From assembly GCA_018894105.1 (NCBI GenBank), contig CM032121.1:29054230-29118229 (forward strand): a stretch of 64,000 bases of DNA. Direction: 5' to 3'. A program made the position numbers and the translations under genes. Origin of the DNA: Jacaranda mimosifolia (Eukaryota; Streptophyta; Magnoliopsida; Lamiales; Bignoniaceae). Numbering within the stretch: the first letter of the stretch is position 1; every line of letters begins with the position of its first letter. Under the pieces are notes generated by a model that did no database searches, was not told where the DNA came from, and worked only from the letters and a program-made list of their open reading frames with translations. Positions 46,933 through 59,194 of the stretch are shown here, in pieces.

Positions 46933-49062
46933 TTTAGCCTCGTTTGTGAGAACTCTTACATGAGAAGAAGAAATGCTAAGAATGTAGTTGAGATCCAAAA
47001 CTCGAGATTCCAGCAACCAGTTGCCCCGAGATTAGAGAATATAGAGAACAACTAATGAAGCAGAGTCATGTCTAGCATCGGAGCCAGCACCTGAAGCATA
47101 CCCAACATCGAAAGAGATGCCAGCACAGCAAGCCCTACTCTTGCAGAACCAATGCTATAGATTACTTAAGAGATGCTGAAGATGCTGTTAGAGAATGCTT
47201 CCATGTAAGCTACGACCAAAGTGGTTACCTAGTATGCTAGAAAATGCTACCCTAAGGGGTAGCTGCAGTTCTCTCACCAAAGCAAGGAAGCTTCATCATC
47301 CCAAAAAAGGACAGAAGGAAGAACTAGCCAAGAGCGAGATACCGCTCGTTCTCCATCTCAACAAGTGGATGTGCAATCATGCCTCCTAACGTGGGGATTG
47401 TCTATTGCCATTATAGTTCAAACTCACTCACTTATGTCTCAATACTCATGAGGAACGGGAAAATAGTACCTCTCCCTACTTGTTGCTCTTCCAAGATGCA
47501 ACACTTTTTGCCTAGCTATCTCAGCAAAGGTGCTTCTTCAGGAATGAACATTGCTAACTTACTGAAGTTTGATGGCATAACAGAACCCCAGAAGGACTTA
47601 GACAAGTTCCTCGCAAGAGTTGCGCTTTATGAACTAAATGAAGCTACCTACTGCAAAGCGTTATGTACTATGCTTTGCAAGCACACTTTGACATAGTTCA
47701 ACCAGATGCTAGCTAGATCCATTATTAGTTGGAAACAATTGGCATAATACTTTCTACACAACTTCTCTATCAACAATAAGTACCCTAAGACAACGGCATA
47801 CCTGTTCACTATCAAGCAGTAGGATAAAGAGTCTCTGAGAGACTACCCCTACCACTTTCATCCAAGTGGTGCATGAAATTCCTCACATAAACTAAGAACT
47901 CCAACCAACATCATCCAACAGAATTTGTGACCATAGGCCAAAAACCCCCAGCTACACTAGAGGAACTTTTTGTTTGGGCATAAAAATACATCAGAATTGA
48001 GGGGGCTATAACCCCTCAAGACCACTATAATGCAAGGCGTTGGTTAAATGAGGTAATAAAAACAACAAGAAGTCGGGAAACTATAAGCACATTCCTCCCA
48101 AAACCTTCTCCATTTACAACAACTAGGATGGAGATCTTAACCATAGCAAAGCACTAAGGTCTAATGCAGCACCTTTCTATGAGGATACAAGATGATCTGA
48201 GGGGGCAGAAATTTGATAAATAGTGCCACTTCCACCGCAATTGTGAACACAGTACTAAAGAGTGCTAACATCTAAAGGATGAAATTAAAAGGCTAATCTA
48301 GAGATGATACCTTAAAAAGTATGTGATGTGGAATTAAAGTAGCACTAAGATGGATTCAGAATCTTGAGGGAGTAAAGACCAACAGTAGTAGTCTAATGAT
48401 CATCTAGGGCTAAAGGATCAACAACGTTAATGAGACCCAAAGATCCTGCCTACTGCCAGCATTATCTCGGTGATATGTGGAAGACTTATAAGAGATAACT
48501 TGTCAAATGTGAGGAAAGAGTTGGCACGGCAATAAGACAAACTCAAGCTCATCTAGTTGATCCTATATCAAGGATATATGAAGTACATTCTCCACTACCT
48601 AGCATAACCTTTCGAGAGACATGGAGAGTACAAGGATAACACAATGCTGCCTTAGTGATCTTTGCCTTCTTTGCCAATTCTAGGTAAAGAAAATTCTGCT
48701 AGATAGTGCCTGCTTGGGGACATAATTTTCCATGATGCATTCCTCCAACTTAGAGTTATCCACTTGAGAAGAATAATACTTGATTCAAAGGTTTTAGTGG
48801 CGAAGCAATAGATATGCTCAGAGAAATCCCTCTTCCTCAATCTTTAGGCACATATCCTCAGCAAGTTACAAAGATGGTGAGATTTCTAGTGGTCGAGGCC
48901 TCGTCAGCATACAATATCATACTGGGAAGGCTTATTCTAACCTTATTCCAAGCTATGGTTTCAACTTATCATATGAAGATAAAGTTCCCCATACATGCAG
49001 ACAGGGAGTGCTATGCTAGTATCCTAAAGAAAATAGAGGCTCATGTCGTAGGCTCAGATTAA
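46933..49062 (+). pseudogene. Ty3/gypsy (Tat-like) gag-protease remnant
   Basis: Gag sequence begins after the 5' LTR and is recognisable at 47530-47860. MNIANLLKFDGITEPQKDLDKF is followed by CKALCTMLCKHTLT and, after frameshifts, YLFTIKQ and DKESLRDY near 47800-47850. A zinc-knuckle-like cluster lies near 48225-48300 (CHFHRNCEHSTKEC, then LKDEIKRLI). The protease end is at 48790-49062: GFSGEAIDMLREIPLPQSLG, then MVRFLVVEASSAYNIILGR and MVSTYHMKIKFP, a clear match to plant gypsy polyproteins. Gag would form the particle and protease would cleave it; here stops and shifts interrupt both. The frame ends at 49060 without leading into pol. Confidence 0.8.
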
Positions 49063-49644
49063 GCTAACGAAGGTCAAGACAGCAAGTGAAAAGAGAAAGA
49101 TAAAAGTGTGATCCATGAAGCCAACATTACTGCAATGCTTTCATTGAGAGCCAATTAGCTTAAAGAGAAATTGGTTGGATACATGGTCACACCGCAAAGG
49201 AGTAACTACCAAGAATATGTTTTTTGTCCAAAACTTTTGTCCCGCAATCAAGATAGCAACTACCACCAACATGACTGAACATCTCTGTCAATGGCTCTAC
49301 AAGATTTTTCCTTTTTTGCAAAATTATGGTCCTAGTTATATTTTTTCTTTTGAATGCTTAGGTATTACTTTCATTGGTTGATGGTTGTTTAAAAAAGAAT
49401 AGATAAAGCCTTTCTATACTAGGAACAATATCTTTCTTCCTTTTTTATTATTCTAATGGATTGCATTTCACATCATCTCTTATCTATATTTGATCAATAA
49501 TGACTTGTCTATAATAGCACTTCATGCGATAAGGTCCCTAAGGCACGCATCCACTACAATGGCACAACAAAGGATACACAAAATACATCATGACATACTT
49601 GATTCTGCGCTAAAATTGTCATCAAATCGACATCAAATCATTGC

Positions 49645-49860
49645 ACTGTAAGACCTTCCAAGAGAGACATGTGGCCTACGACCACTATAAGATTCCCGAG
49701 CAGAGTGTGTGGCAAAGACCACTATAAGGCCCCAAGCAAGGCATGTGGCAAAAGACCACTATAAAATGCCTCCCTCCATGCGGGGCACGTGGCGAAGACC
49801 ACTATAAGACCTTCCAAGCAAGGCATGTGATACGTCAATGACTATGTCTTGACTCATATA
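49645..49860 (+). repeat. Minisatellite, 'ccactataagacc' unit, about 45 bp (part 1)
   Basis: Units 'gaccactataagaccttccaa' with 'gcaaggcatgtgg' repeat about every 45 bp. The array continues as 'aagacctcccaagtaaggctc'-type units at 50425-50690 on the other side of the hAT-like MITE. It resembles the complement of minisatellite 2. Confidence 0.75.
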
Positions 49861-49868
49861 TGTGGGGG

Positions 49869-50387
49869 GGTAGGCATGGCAAAATTCCACAATTTTGGGG
49901 TCCCCACGGGGATCCCCGAGTTCGGGGACCCGAATTCGGGGAATTTTTCCCCGCGGGGATGGGGATGGGGAGGAAACTCTCCCCGAAGCTAATCCGAGGA
50001 TGGGAATCATACTCCCCGCCCCATCATATTAATTAAAAAATATATATTATATTACATATATACTATTATATATATACATTATATTTTACATTATATATAT
50101 TTCATATATACTATTTTATATATACATTATATTTTTTATACTTTTTTAGTAATTTTATATAATTTATAAGAATTTATTAACTATAAAATATAAACTAATA
50201 AAAATATTAATAGAGGCCTAGTTATTTTTTATTTTTTAGTCATTTTATGCACAAATAAGAAATATTTTGGGGATCCCCGCAGGGATTTGGGGAACGGGGA
50301 CGGGGGGGAAAATTTCCCCACGGCGGGGATTGAGGACGGGGACGGGGGAGTAACTCCCCGCGCCATTCCCCGCGGGTGCCATCTCTA
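49869..50387. mobile_element. hAT-like MITE with 8-bp target duplication
   Basis: Terminal inverted repeats are TAGGCATGGCA (from 49871) and, read inward from the right, TAGAGATGGCACC. The flanking 8-mers TGTGGGGG (49861-49868 and 50388-50395) are identical, the target size typical of hAT elements. Both ends carry about 120 bp of GC-rich 'cggggatcccc'-like sequence around a very AT-rich centre. It sits in the minisatellite of the TR-GAG-like element and has no coding capacity. Confidence 0.8.
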
Positions 50388-50424
50388 TGTGGGGGCGATG
50401 GCAACTAAACTACTTACCAACTTA

Positions 50425-50690
50425 ACAAAACTGTGGTAAGACTTCCCAAGTAAGGCTCGTAGTCAAAACCAACTCTTTTGTTAAACAACTATAGAAAGAC
50501 CTTCAAGGTGAGGTTAACAATCAAGTCCAATCATCACAACAAGTTGCTATGGTAAAACCTCCTAAGTAAGGCTCACAATAACATCTATTCATTACATCTA
50601 ACAACTATGGGAAGACCCTCAAAAGGGGCTTATAGAAATTAAACCTGTGGTGAGACCTCCCAAGAGAAGCTCACAGTTAAGTTCATTCAT
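50425..50690 (+). repeat. Minisatellite, 'ccactataagacc' family (part 2)
   Basis: Diverged units (for example 'tggtaagacttcccaagtaaggctc') lie right of the MITE, in the same sense as 49645-49860. The MITE split one array in two. Confidence 0.65.
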
Positions 50691-52099
50691 AATCCTTTAT
50701 CATCGTGATAAAGTCTTGAGGAAGGTAAATGAAAAAAGAAAAAAGAAGAGAAAAAGAGAATAGGCTATACCTACCCTCATGCACCTACTACATGTAACAA
50801 TTAAATCTAAGAATGCAAAAATACAAAAAGTCATCCAAAAGACTAAACATATAAATAGATCCAAATCATGCAAACTTCTGTAATCAAAGGGAGTAAAGTT
50901 CAACAACATCAAAAGAGGCATAGAACATCTGGCCAGCACTTGGCCTCTTAAATAAAAAACTAAAAATGAGCCGCAACACTATTTATCCAAAGCTTGAATG
51001 CAAAGTTGTCCTTAGCAGTGACAGAAAGGAAGAGAAAGAGGGGCATGAATACACCACCAACAAACGACATCAAAAGCTAAAAAGGCAAGGAATCAAATAT
51101 CACTCCAACAACTAAGTGCTTTGTGGAATGTCAAAATACTCGAGCATTTATCAAAGCATGGTCCTACACTACTAAGGCAGCGTGCATGTTCCATGCTTAC
51201 GCCCGACACACACTTAGCCATTGTAAAACTTTTGCTACCTCACATTAAGTGAAGGCAAGACGACATAGTCCTTAACAATAAATGAGGAAAAATTTATTCA
51301 ACTCACGAACCGAAATTTCTCCCTCTTCGCAATGATATCCACCATTACCTTGTGATCATTTACAAGTGGAAAAACATTAATTGCAGGACCACCTGAAAAA
51401 TAAACACTTGCCACATAGACACTCCAAACTTAAGCATGGAAAGGAATCCTCATGGAATCATTATGCAATTCTCAAAGTATAAAGCTTCACCTAAACAATT
51501 TTTTCCAAGTTACCTAAGGGAACAAACTACACTCATTACTAATCAACATCCAAATGGTATATTTGCTTGGGAAATACATACTGCAGACATTCGACCAAGC
51601 CCTAGTACCTTAAAAAGAGCCGGCAATCAAACGCCCAAACAAGCACATGGCCATAAGAGCTTATTGGACGCTCAACTTGTAGGGCATCCGAGCATCGAAT
51701 GATCAGGTGCCCTAGTGCCCAACAATCAAGCATCTGCCCAAGGCCGGCAGCTACTACATAAAAAAAATAAAATAAAATAACATGCAAAAGCAAGGAAAAG
51801 CATGAAAAATATGTCATCCAAATAAGTTAGTTCAAAAGAAAGCACAATAATGCTCAAGTCTCCATGATAAACATGTAACGTCTAACAATACTAGCGTATG
51901 TAAACACCACTCTATGTTTCACCTATATTGGACACCTAAAGAAAAATGACAATTAGCATATTACCGAAATGGAGCAAAAATAAAGTTGCCTTTAATATAA
52001 GAAAAGAAGAAAGAATAAGTCCGATACTGAACTGCCTGTGGAGCTACGACAACTAAACCTTCCACAATACCCTAAGGCCAATATTTGATAAACGTACAA
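50691..52099. other. Non-coding part of the TR-GAG-like element
   Basis: Short frames at 50700-50939, 51436-51702 and 51602-51817 show no family features. A weak coding-like tract on either strand might be the remnant of an antisense ORF, but I could not recognise it. Confidence 0.4.
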
Positions 52100-52570
52100 A
52101 ATTAAGGCTGCTGAGAGACCCCCTAAAAGGAGCTCATAAAGATCACATCTGCTATAGCCTATAAGATCCCTTAAAGAGGCTTGCCAAAAAGCACCCTAGC
52201 AATAAGATCCTAATCATGCCCTGTAGTAGAATTAAGGTGCACAATGCGACATCTTTGCAATAAGATTCTTGAAGAATTATGGAATGACGTGACTCAGCAA
52301 AACACCCGAAGTGCTCCTTAATCAGCTTAGCCCTATGTAGAAATTTTAAATTATTTGAGAAGCGTGAATCCTGTTAAAGATCCCAAATGATTCCCAAGCA
52401 TAAAGCTTCATATAAGAAGTTAATCACGGAGTGCAACACTCCACTAAAAGAATCTTAAGGTATCACTAAAGCGCGAAGTTTGGCAAAAAAATTCAAGCCA
52501 TCCGCAGAGCGCAGATTTGGTGGAGCATAAAGCTCTGTGAAAACTCTAAGTTATTCACAAAATAAGAATG
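52100..52570 (-). repeat. Minisatellite 1/2-related array, inverted
   Basis: Read on the minus strand, 52570 down to 52370 gives 'gaataacttagag', 'cagagctttatgctcc' and 'gtgttgcactccg', matching minisatellite 1 at 23755. 52300-52100 gives minisatellite-2-like 'ggtcttatag' and 'aagcctctttaa' blocks. The shared sequence shows that this element and the minus-strand gypsy element are relatives in opposite orientation. Confidence 0.7.
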
Positions 52571-53314
52571 CCCAATGTAAAAATGGCTAGATCCCAGCAT
52601 GGCTCACAAATTCAAACTCGTCAAAAGTACAAATCCTGCACCTCAAAATTTCTAACTCCTCCGACAAAAGAGACCAAGATATCTCTATAACATTAACAAA
52701 ACTATTGTCAACAATAGGAGCCCCCGGATCCTTCCTTAAAAGAATCCTCTACTCTAGACTCATATGAAGAAAATGACTTGGGAACCAAAGAATGATCCTC
52801 AAATTCTTGAGATGCAACTTCACGAACTAACATGTAGGTTAGGTCCCACCTCCCTATATCCTAGTTGTAAGACACGACATCACTCAATTTGACATACCCT
52901 GAACAAAATTTTACCGACTCTAAAGAGTTATATAAAAATTCACGAAAAATAAGGTGAAGTGAGGGGAAAAACAAATAAAGAAAAGAATTGGTTACTTTGG
53001 GAACTCATCTCAGAACCTCTCACAAAGCCTACTCTCTATAACCATATACTTGCCAAAAAAAATTTAAATCCTCGAACGAATGTAAGTCAGTTAGCAAGAT
53101 GCTTCCTAAAACTTGCCAGATATTGAGACTTGAGGAACCTCAACTTAGATGAAAGTTGAGTTATTTTAATTTCTGCACAAAATAAAAATAACAAAAAATT
53201 AACCACTTTACTAAAATATAATTAAATTATTAAGATAAGGTAAAAAATTAAAATTAGAACTTATATTATACTTTCAACATGAAAATTAAATTTCAAAATT
53301 AAAGTTAGGGGGCT
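52571..53314. other. 3' non-coding sequence before the 3' LTR
   Basis: No gene recognised. A purine-rich 'gttaggggg' at about 53304-53312 lies just inside the 3' LTR and probably represents the polypurine tract. Confidence 0.5.
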
Positions 53315-53638
53315 TGATGATATGGTAAATTAAGTTTTTAAGGATAAAAAAATAAAAATATACCAAAAGGGCTCAATTAATTTAATAATAAGTAAAATAA
53401 AAGGTCAAAGAGCTCGATTATGAAGCTCATCAAGATAGGCATCTAGAACCAAGTGAGTTGAAGCCTACTAAGGAATTAATTACTATAATACCAAAACTCT
53501 AAGTCAAATGGGATATTAAAAATTATTTATATAAAAATTGAGAACCCTGGCTCTATGCAAATGGGTTCCGAAGCAATGAACCTAATTACTCTTGTTGATT
53601 TTCAAAAAGAACTCTAACTTGACTTCCGAGCAGCATCA
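53315..53638 (+). repeat. TR-GAG-like element, 3' LTR
   Basis: 324 bp, TGATGATATGG to AGCAGCATCA, partner of 46600-46931. Confidence 0.8.
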
Positions 53639-54099
53639 GACGTCAAGTACCCATTGAGCTCTTGCTTCATCTAATAGTCATCATGTTGTATAGTCTCTTG
53701 ATATTTGTTGAAAATTATAACATTATATGTGTATAGCCATCCTATTATCTGTTTCATGTGTGCAATTGAAAGCTACTGTTTTCTCTTGTGTTGTGACTCA
53801 GGGCATGGTGATAGCTTTTCTTTGAGGACAATGAATATCAAGATAATGACTATTTATTAGAAGCCCCTCTTTTGTACATGGTGCTGCCATTCATTTTTGT
53901 TGCTAAGTATACTACAAAATCTATTATTTGAATCTAATGAGTAGCAATACATAGTCCAAGACCCAACTACAACCCGTGGCAAGAAAAATATCAATTGGAG
54001 TATAATATAATTTTAGTACTCTAAACAGCTCTACTTTGGTGAACTAATAAATTTGTTTGAAGGTACATATTTATAGACGATCTATTATTGAAAAAATAT
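53639..54099. other. No gene seen
   Basis: AT-rich sequence between the TR-GAG-like element and the tandem repeat block, with no recognisable feature. Confidence 0.45.
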
Positions 54100-54730
54100 G
54101 GTAAGTGAAGTGTACAATGGCAACAATAATATACTTTGCATTTGCTTGAAGTGATATTATTAGTAAGTCATGTGAAGTGTATAAGGTCGATGATAACTAC
54201 ATTCTGCATTAAAGGAATGCTTGTAATATCAAAACTTGCATAGAATTAGGTATATGAAGTGTCAATACATAATTATAAAATGTCACACCAATCAAAAAAG
54301 TGTGCAAGGTCGACAATAACTACGTTCTACATTTACTTCAACTAATATTATTACTAAGGCATGTAAAGTGCCACACCTATAATACTAAAAGAATGTTTGT
54401 AATGTCAAAATCTTGTCCAAAATGAGACACATAAAATGCCAATATATAATTATATAATGTCATGCTAATCAAAAAGTGTGGATGAGCTACAATGACTACA
54501 CTTTGCATTTATTTCAACTAATATTATTGTTGAGTTAAGTGAAATATCATACCTATAACATTAAAGGGATACTTGTAATGTCATAATATTTTTCAAAATT
54601 AGGTCATGAAGTACCAGTACATAATTTTATAATCCCGCACAAATCAAGAAAGGTGGCAATGACTACAGTGTAGATTTATTTCAACTAATAGTATTACTAA
54701 GGCACGAGAAATTATCACTACTTATAACAT
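54100..54730 (+). repeat. Tandem repeat, roughly 125-175-bp units, about 4 copies
   Basis: Units carry 'aatgactaca(c/g)t(t/g)tgcattta', 'tttcaactaatattattactaagg' and 'acataattata(a)aatgtc'. The key motif falls near 54200, 54322, 54497 and 54664, so spacing is 167-175 bp for the last units and shorter for the first. No coding capacity. Confidence 0.7.
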
Positions 54731-54795
54731 AGTGTTCTTAACTCATTTGTCCTATTTACTTTTTGTTCTTAACTCATTTGTCCTATTTACTTTTT
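54728..54795 (+). repeat. Direct duplication of 33 bp
   Basis: 'gttcttaactcatttgtcc...ttactttt' occurs twice head to tail with no visible difference, right after the tandem repeat. The identity points to a recent slippage event. Confidence 0.8.
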
Positions 54796-55447
54796 CCACT
54801 TGTAAATACACAACTCAACAATCACATAACTAACTTTTAAATTTTTTATCTTTTATATTAAAACTCAAATGGGAGATGATCTCCTTTTCGAACATGGATA
54901 CACATGGTTATTTAGAGAAAGAAACGATGATTATTAGTCACTTTGGTACAACGATCCAAGAGAATATTATTGTAGACTTTAGAGGGAACGTGCACATAGC
55001 GTTAACGAATCTAAGGGGTTGATAAGTGAATTTCAAAGACTTAGCATGCGGACTCCATGACGTCGGCTAAGGAATGGAGTTGAAAATTGTGCAAGATATG
55101 TTACAAGAATAATAAAAGAAAACAACTGAATGCTCAATTAATACCTCTTCTATCGATCTTATGGATTGATAACTTTAAAATTCAAGTTAGCATTTGAGCT
55201 ATCTTTTTAGATGTTGCAAATATTGATTCATAATGATAGATATATTTAATTTTTATGCCCGTAATATGTAATACTTATTTCTTAATTAAATACAATATAA
55301 TATATTTTTTATAATATACAAATCAATACTCTAAATTTTAAACTTAAACCTTAAAATCCTCAATGTGCCTTTTATGAAGACAAAAAAATGTGATTAATAT
55401 TGCCACGCCTTGGGTGGTGCATTTCTTGACATTTTTTAAATTAAAAA
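54796..55447. other. No gene recognised
   Basis: A broken frame at 54870-55130 (MGDDLLFEHGYTWLFRER; then VNESKGLISEFQRLSMRTP) looks like an old coding remnant, but I do not recognise the family. Confidence 0.35.
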
Positions 55448-57986
55448 GGATTAATTACCCAGACCCCCCTGAGGCTTGGCCCATTTCCCTAAACATTCAA
55501 AGGTTTGATAAAATTACTAATACCTCCTAATGTTTTGCTCTGTCTTACATTTTTGAAATTCCATTAGCCTCCAACGTCATCAAAAATTTTACATGACAAT
55601 CCAAAAATGCCCTTTGGTTACTATTATGGTCATTTTTTAGATGAAAATACCCTTGGACCTATTTGTAATATTTTTAAGACTATAAGGTTTTATTTGTTAA
55701 TATTTTGTAAGCTATTGCAATTGGCAGTTTGAGAAACTTTCTAATAATTTTGATTTTTTTAATGCTTGATTTTATATTTTAAAATATAATTTTTTATCCA
55801 GTAAATTGTAAAATATAACATTAGATAAATCAAAAGATTACATAAGTTGAATATGACTATCCTTTTATTTTAAATAAAAGGTTTAAAACATTGCAAATAC
55901 CTCCTGAACTTTAGATAAAACTACAAAACATATTAGAAAGAAAGAATAACATTGTTGCACCAACAATAAATACCTACAATAACATTACATTTCAATCCTT
56001 TAAATATTCAAAGTTTGACATATTCACCATCCAAAATACTTACAAAATATAATTAGTGATATGGGATAACCCAACAAGCCTAGCCCAATAACACCCAACC
56101 AGACCAAAGACAGGATTTGGAACAGCCCAATTCGCTGCCAGGCCACCCCACCAGTTATCGACCGAACCCAACCTCACTGGGCCTTTTCGCTGACACGAGT
56201 ATTGAAACCTTGCACGGTTGACCAGAGTATGGTCAACCAAATCGAGGATGGTTATCCAGCACTCAACTAGGAAGATTTGAATCCAGTTGAGTTTCATCAG
56301 GGTTAACTAGAGTCTACGCGAGCAACTCACAGGCAGACATCCACCTCGACCTAGGAGGTTGAACCAACGAGACCAATTTGCTACCGCATTGAGTGCTCTG
56401 AAAGGCATCATGCCTCCGTACTAATGGCGCACGCCACCAACAGTACCACTTTTTTTGCCGCACCAAAGTAGTGCATGCTTCCTGTGTACCACCATGTCCT
56501 AGGGAGTTGGAAAAAGCGCCACCTAGAACAGTACACAAATTGAGGAGTGCTTAAAGATCCTCAGGCAAAGACAAAGGCCCTTTCTATACACACAAGGGCA
56601 TCATGGACATATCAATCTCACTTGAAAAGCTATAACTACCCCATTGCCAGCCTTCAACAAAGGAAACATTAATCAAGAAGTTTTAAAATTCAAATATGCC
56701 TCAGTATAATCAGTTAGAGATTTCAAAAATGCTTCATGTTCTTAGAGGTAGACTGAGATGCCTTGTAGATACATATCAAGGAAAACCTTTAACTTTACAA
56801 AACATAAAATGGACAACCTTAAAATAATAATAATCCTACCTTTATCCCCCTCATGTTTTACAGACCTAACAAACAAATAATTTAAGTTGCAAATAGAGAA
56901 CATACTTAGAAATATTTATATATAATATTACACTTACCAAAATTTATATATAATATTACACTTACCCCCTTAAACTTTTACAAACCTAATAAAAAAAGCA
57001 TTTAAGTCAAACACAGATAACCAAAAAACCATTTAAGTTGCAAAAAGATAATAGAACATAGGAATACCTTATGTTTATGAGTCATGAAGGTCCAGGGCTT
57101 GTCAGTATCAAATCTCACAAGCATATCCCTCAAGCACTTGAAGAAAAACACAAATTATTACAATCAATACAACATTACATTTCCTTCCTTCTAGTTTTCT
57201 GATCACTACAATATAACGACATCTGATTTTCCATAACAGACAAAACACTCCAACATTCTAAAATAGGCCAAATCATTCCAGTAATAGATATTTTACCACA
57301 CCACTCATGAAAAAAACTAAAATCTATCAATATGCTCGATCTAAAACATGTTTTAAATGCCGATTCAAGTTCATTTCTAATGAAAAAAGAAAAAGAAAAC
57401 CCACAAAAAAAAGAAAAAAGACATATATACATTATGATAAAATTTTAAAAAGAAATGATATTTTTTGACATATTCCAAAGAAGTATCTAACCTAATAACA
57501 AGATCTAACAAAAACAACACGTTTTGGAAGTAAAAACCATACCTTTAGCAAACTTGAAAACCCTACTATTTTTGAAACTTTTTCAAAGCTTGGACTCCAA
57601 TGGTTGCCTATCACCTTCCAAAATTGAGTGGAGAATGATAGGTTTGAGAAGGAGTGGGGTTTTCAGAATGTAGGCTGAACGGTTTTGGGGAGATTTTAGG
57701 AGTTTTCTTCTTTTTCCAATGAAAATGAGGTGAATGAATGAGAAAGACAATTGTCTTCCTTTTTTCTTTACCACCACTTCATGGGCAATTGGGTAAGTAA
57801 GGATCATTTTAGTCTTTGGCCAATTTTTTTTTCCCTAAATTTTCAGACAAGGATAAAATGGACAATTCATAAAAATCATCCAACTTAACAGACAACCGTC
57901 CGCGCTAGGGGGATATTTGTAATTTTCTGAAACCTATGGACCTTATTGTAATTAGACCAAACTTCGGGGGTCTGAGTAATTAACCC
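55448..57986. mobile_element. Mutator-like element, 2.5 kb, long inverted ends
   Basis: The left end reads GGATTAATTACCCAGACCCC and the right end, on the opposite strand, GGGTTAATTACTCAGACCCC. The inverted similarity continues inward (GGCTTGGCC / AGTTTGGTC). Flanking 9-mers AATTAAAAA and AATAAAATA agree at 7 positions. No transposase was found. The GC-richer core (about 56060-56560) differs in composition from the surroundings and may be captured host sequence. The minus-strand frames there (56040-56297, 56314-56538) have no recognised domain. Confidence 0.65.
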
Positions 57987-59194
57987 AATAAAATATTAAT
58001 TAAAAGGCACGAGTTTTAAAAATAATATTTGAGAAGACGTTTATTGGAGTCAACCTTAGTATAGTTTTCTAATTCCCCTTAGCCGCTATTTTCGGAATTG
58101 TTGAATTAAAACACAATTTTCATCTAAAAAACCCCATATATTTACTAGCAATGTATACTCCGCTACTTTAATGCTTAAAATGATAGGAAAAAATTTATTT
58201 TTATATATATTGAGAATCACAACGTATAATCATTATAATATAAAATTCGTGATCTCTTATAAATTGCATTTAATACCTTAAATCTCATTCAGAAACACAG
58301 ATTAATAATGATTAAGTAGAAAACAAGCCCCTGTATTATATTATTACGGTTTCATATGTTCTTATTTTTTGAACATGACATACTTCAATAATTGTAAAGG
58401 CACCTCTACCTTACTGTTTCTTCATATGAGAACTGTCTCAGCTGAGTTGGTAAATATTAACTAATATAAATTTTTGAATCAATACGGGAAGAAGTTTATA
58501 TTATAAGATACCTTTATGATAAAGATAATTTTACGTAATATTAATTCTTACTTGATAAATTCTTTTCAAAATTCGTTAAGATAATCTCCTCCCTCTATTA
58601 ATTACTTTGCACAACAGTTATTATCTTAACTAATTAAAAAATTATTTTAAACTATATTTGAATATTTCGATGTATAAACAATCAAAAATATGTTATATTT
58701 GTGCAGAAGACATCATATTTTTTTAGATTATCATAATAATCGTAAAAAATCACTAACAAAAGAAAATATTTAATATGCATTGTTTTACATATTCTTTTCA
58801 AAAGTCTTCCTCACATGGCGCAAGCCTAATACAAGTTTAATAAGATCAATTCACCCAGACACTATCCATCTGGTGTAAAATAAAGTTGTCAAAAATCTCA
58901 CCAAAATCCACATCACACCATACTTCTGGCTAAGCACAATTTTAGCATCCGTTCTTTCAGATTTAACAATGTTAGAATCTATTCTTCAAAAATAAAAAGC
59001 TGCCATGGAAAAACGCCAAAAGGCAAACCCACCCTCAATAATTTTCAAGCTTGGAATCCTGGAGAAAAAGGGTCAATATAAACACAATTCACCCTTAACT
59101 TGTTCATCTGAAAAATCTGCCCCAAATTACTGCTTCGGATGCAGCAATCAGCATGCCTCTTTCTGCAGTTCCATTTCAAATGTAAAATCCTATG
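57987..59194. other. 3' flank of the receptor-kinase gene
   Basis: AT-rich intergenic DNA. The last few hundred bases before 59195 are probably the 3' untranslated region of the minus-strand kinase gene; no single polyadenylation signal could be chosen. The short frame 59005-59229 lies antisense to the end of that gene. Confidence 0.5.

Larger units (their letters stand above)
46600..53638 (+). mobile_element. TR-GAG-like Ty3/gypsy element with gag-protease only
   Basis: Two direct LTRs (46600-46931 and 53315-53638) enclose 6.4 kb. A primer-like site (TTTTAGCCTCGTTTGTGAGA at 46933, related to the plant Tat form TTTGGCGCCGTCTGTGGGA) follows the left LTR. A purine-rich 'gttaggggg' precedes the right LTR. 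Only gag and protease remnants lie inside, and no RT, RNase H or integrase motif was found. The rest is non-coding with minisatellites. LTR-bounded elements with a GAG domain but no pol are known in plants as TR-GAG and depend on autonomous relatives. The minisatellites link it to the minus-strand gypsy element at 23755-43500. No clear target duplication. Confidence 0.7.

Noticed and set aside
47195..47389. Independent small gene before gag
   Set aside because: It lies between the primer-like site and gag of the TR-GAG-like element and is best read as the degraded start of gag.
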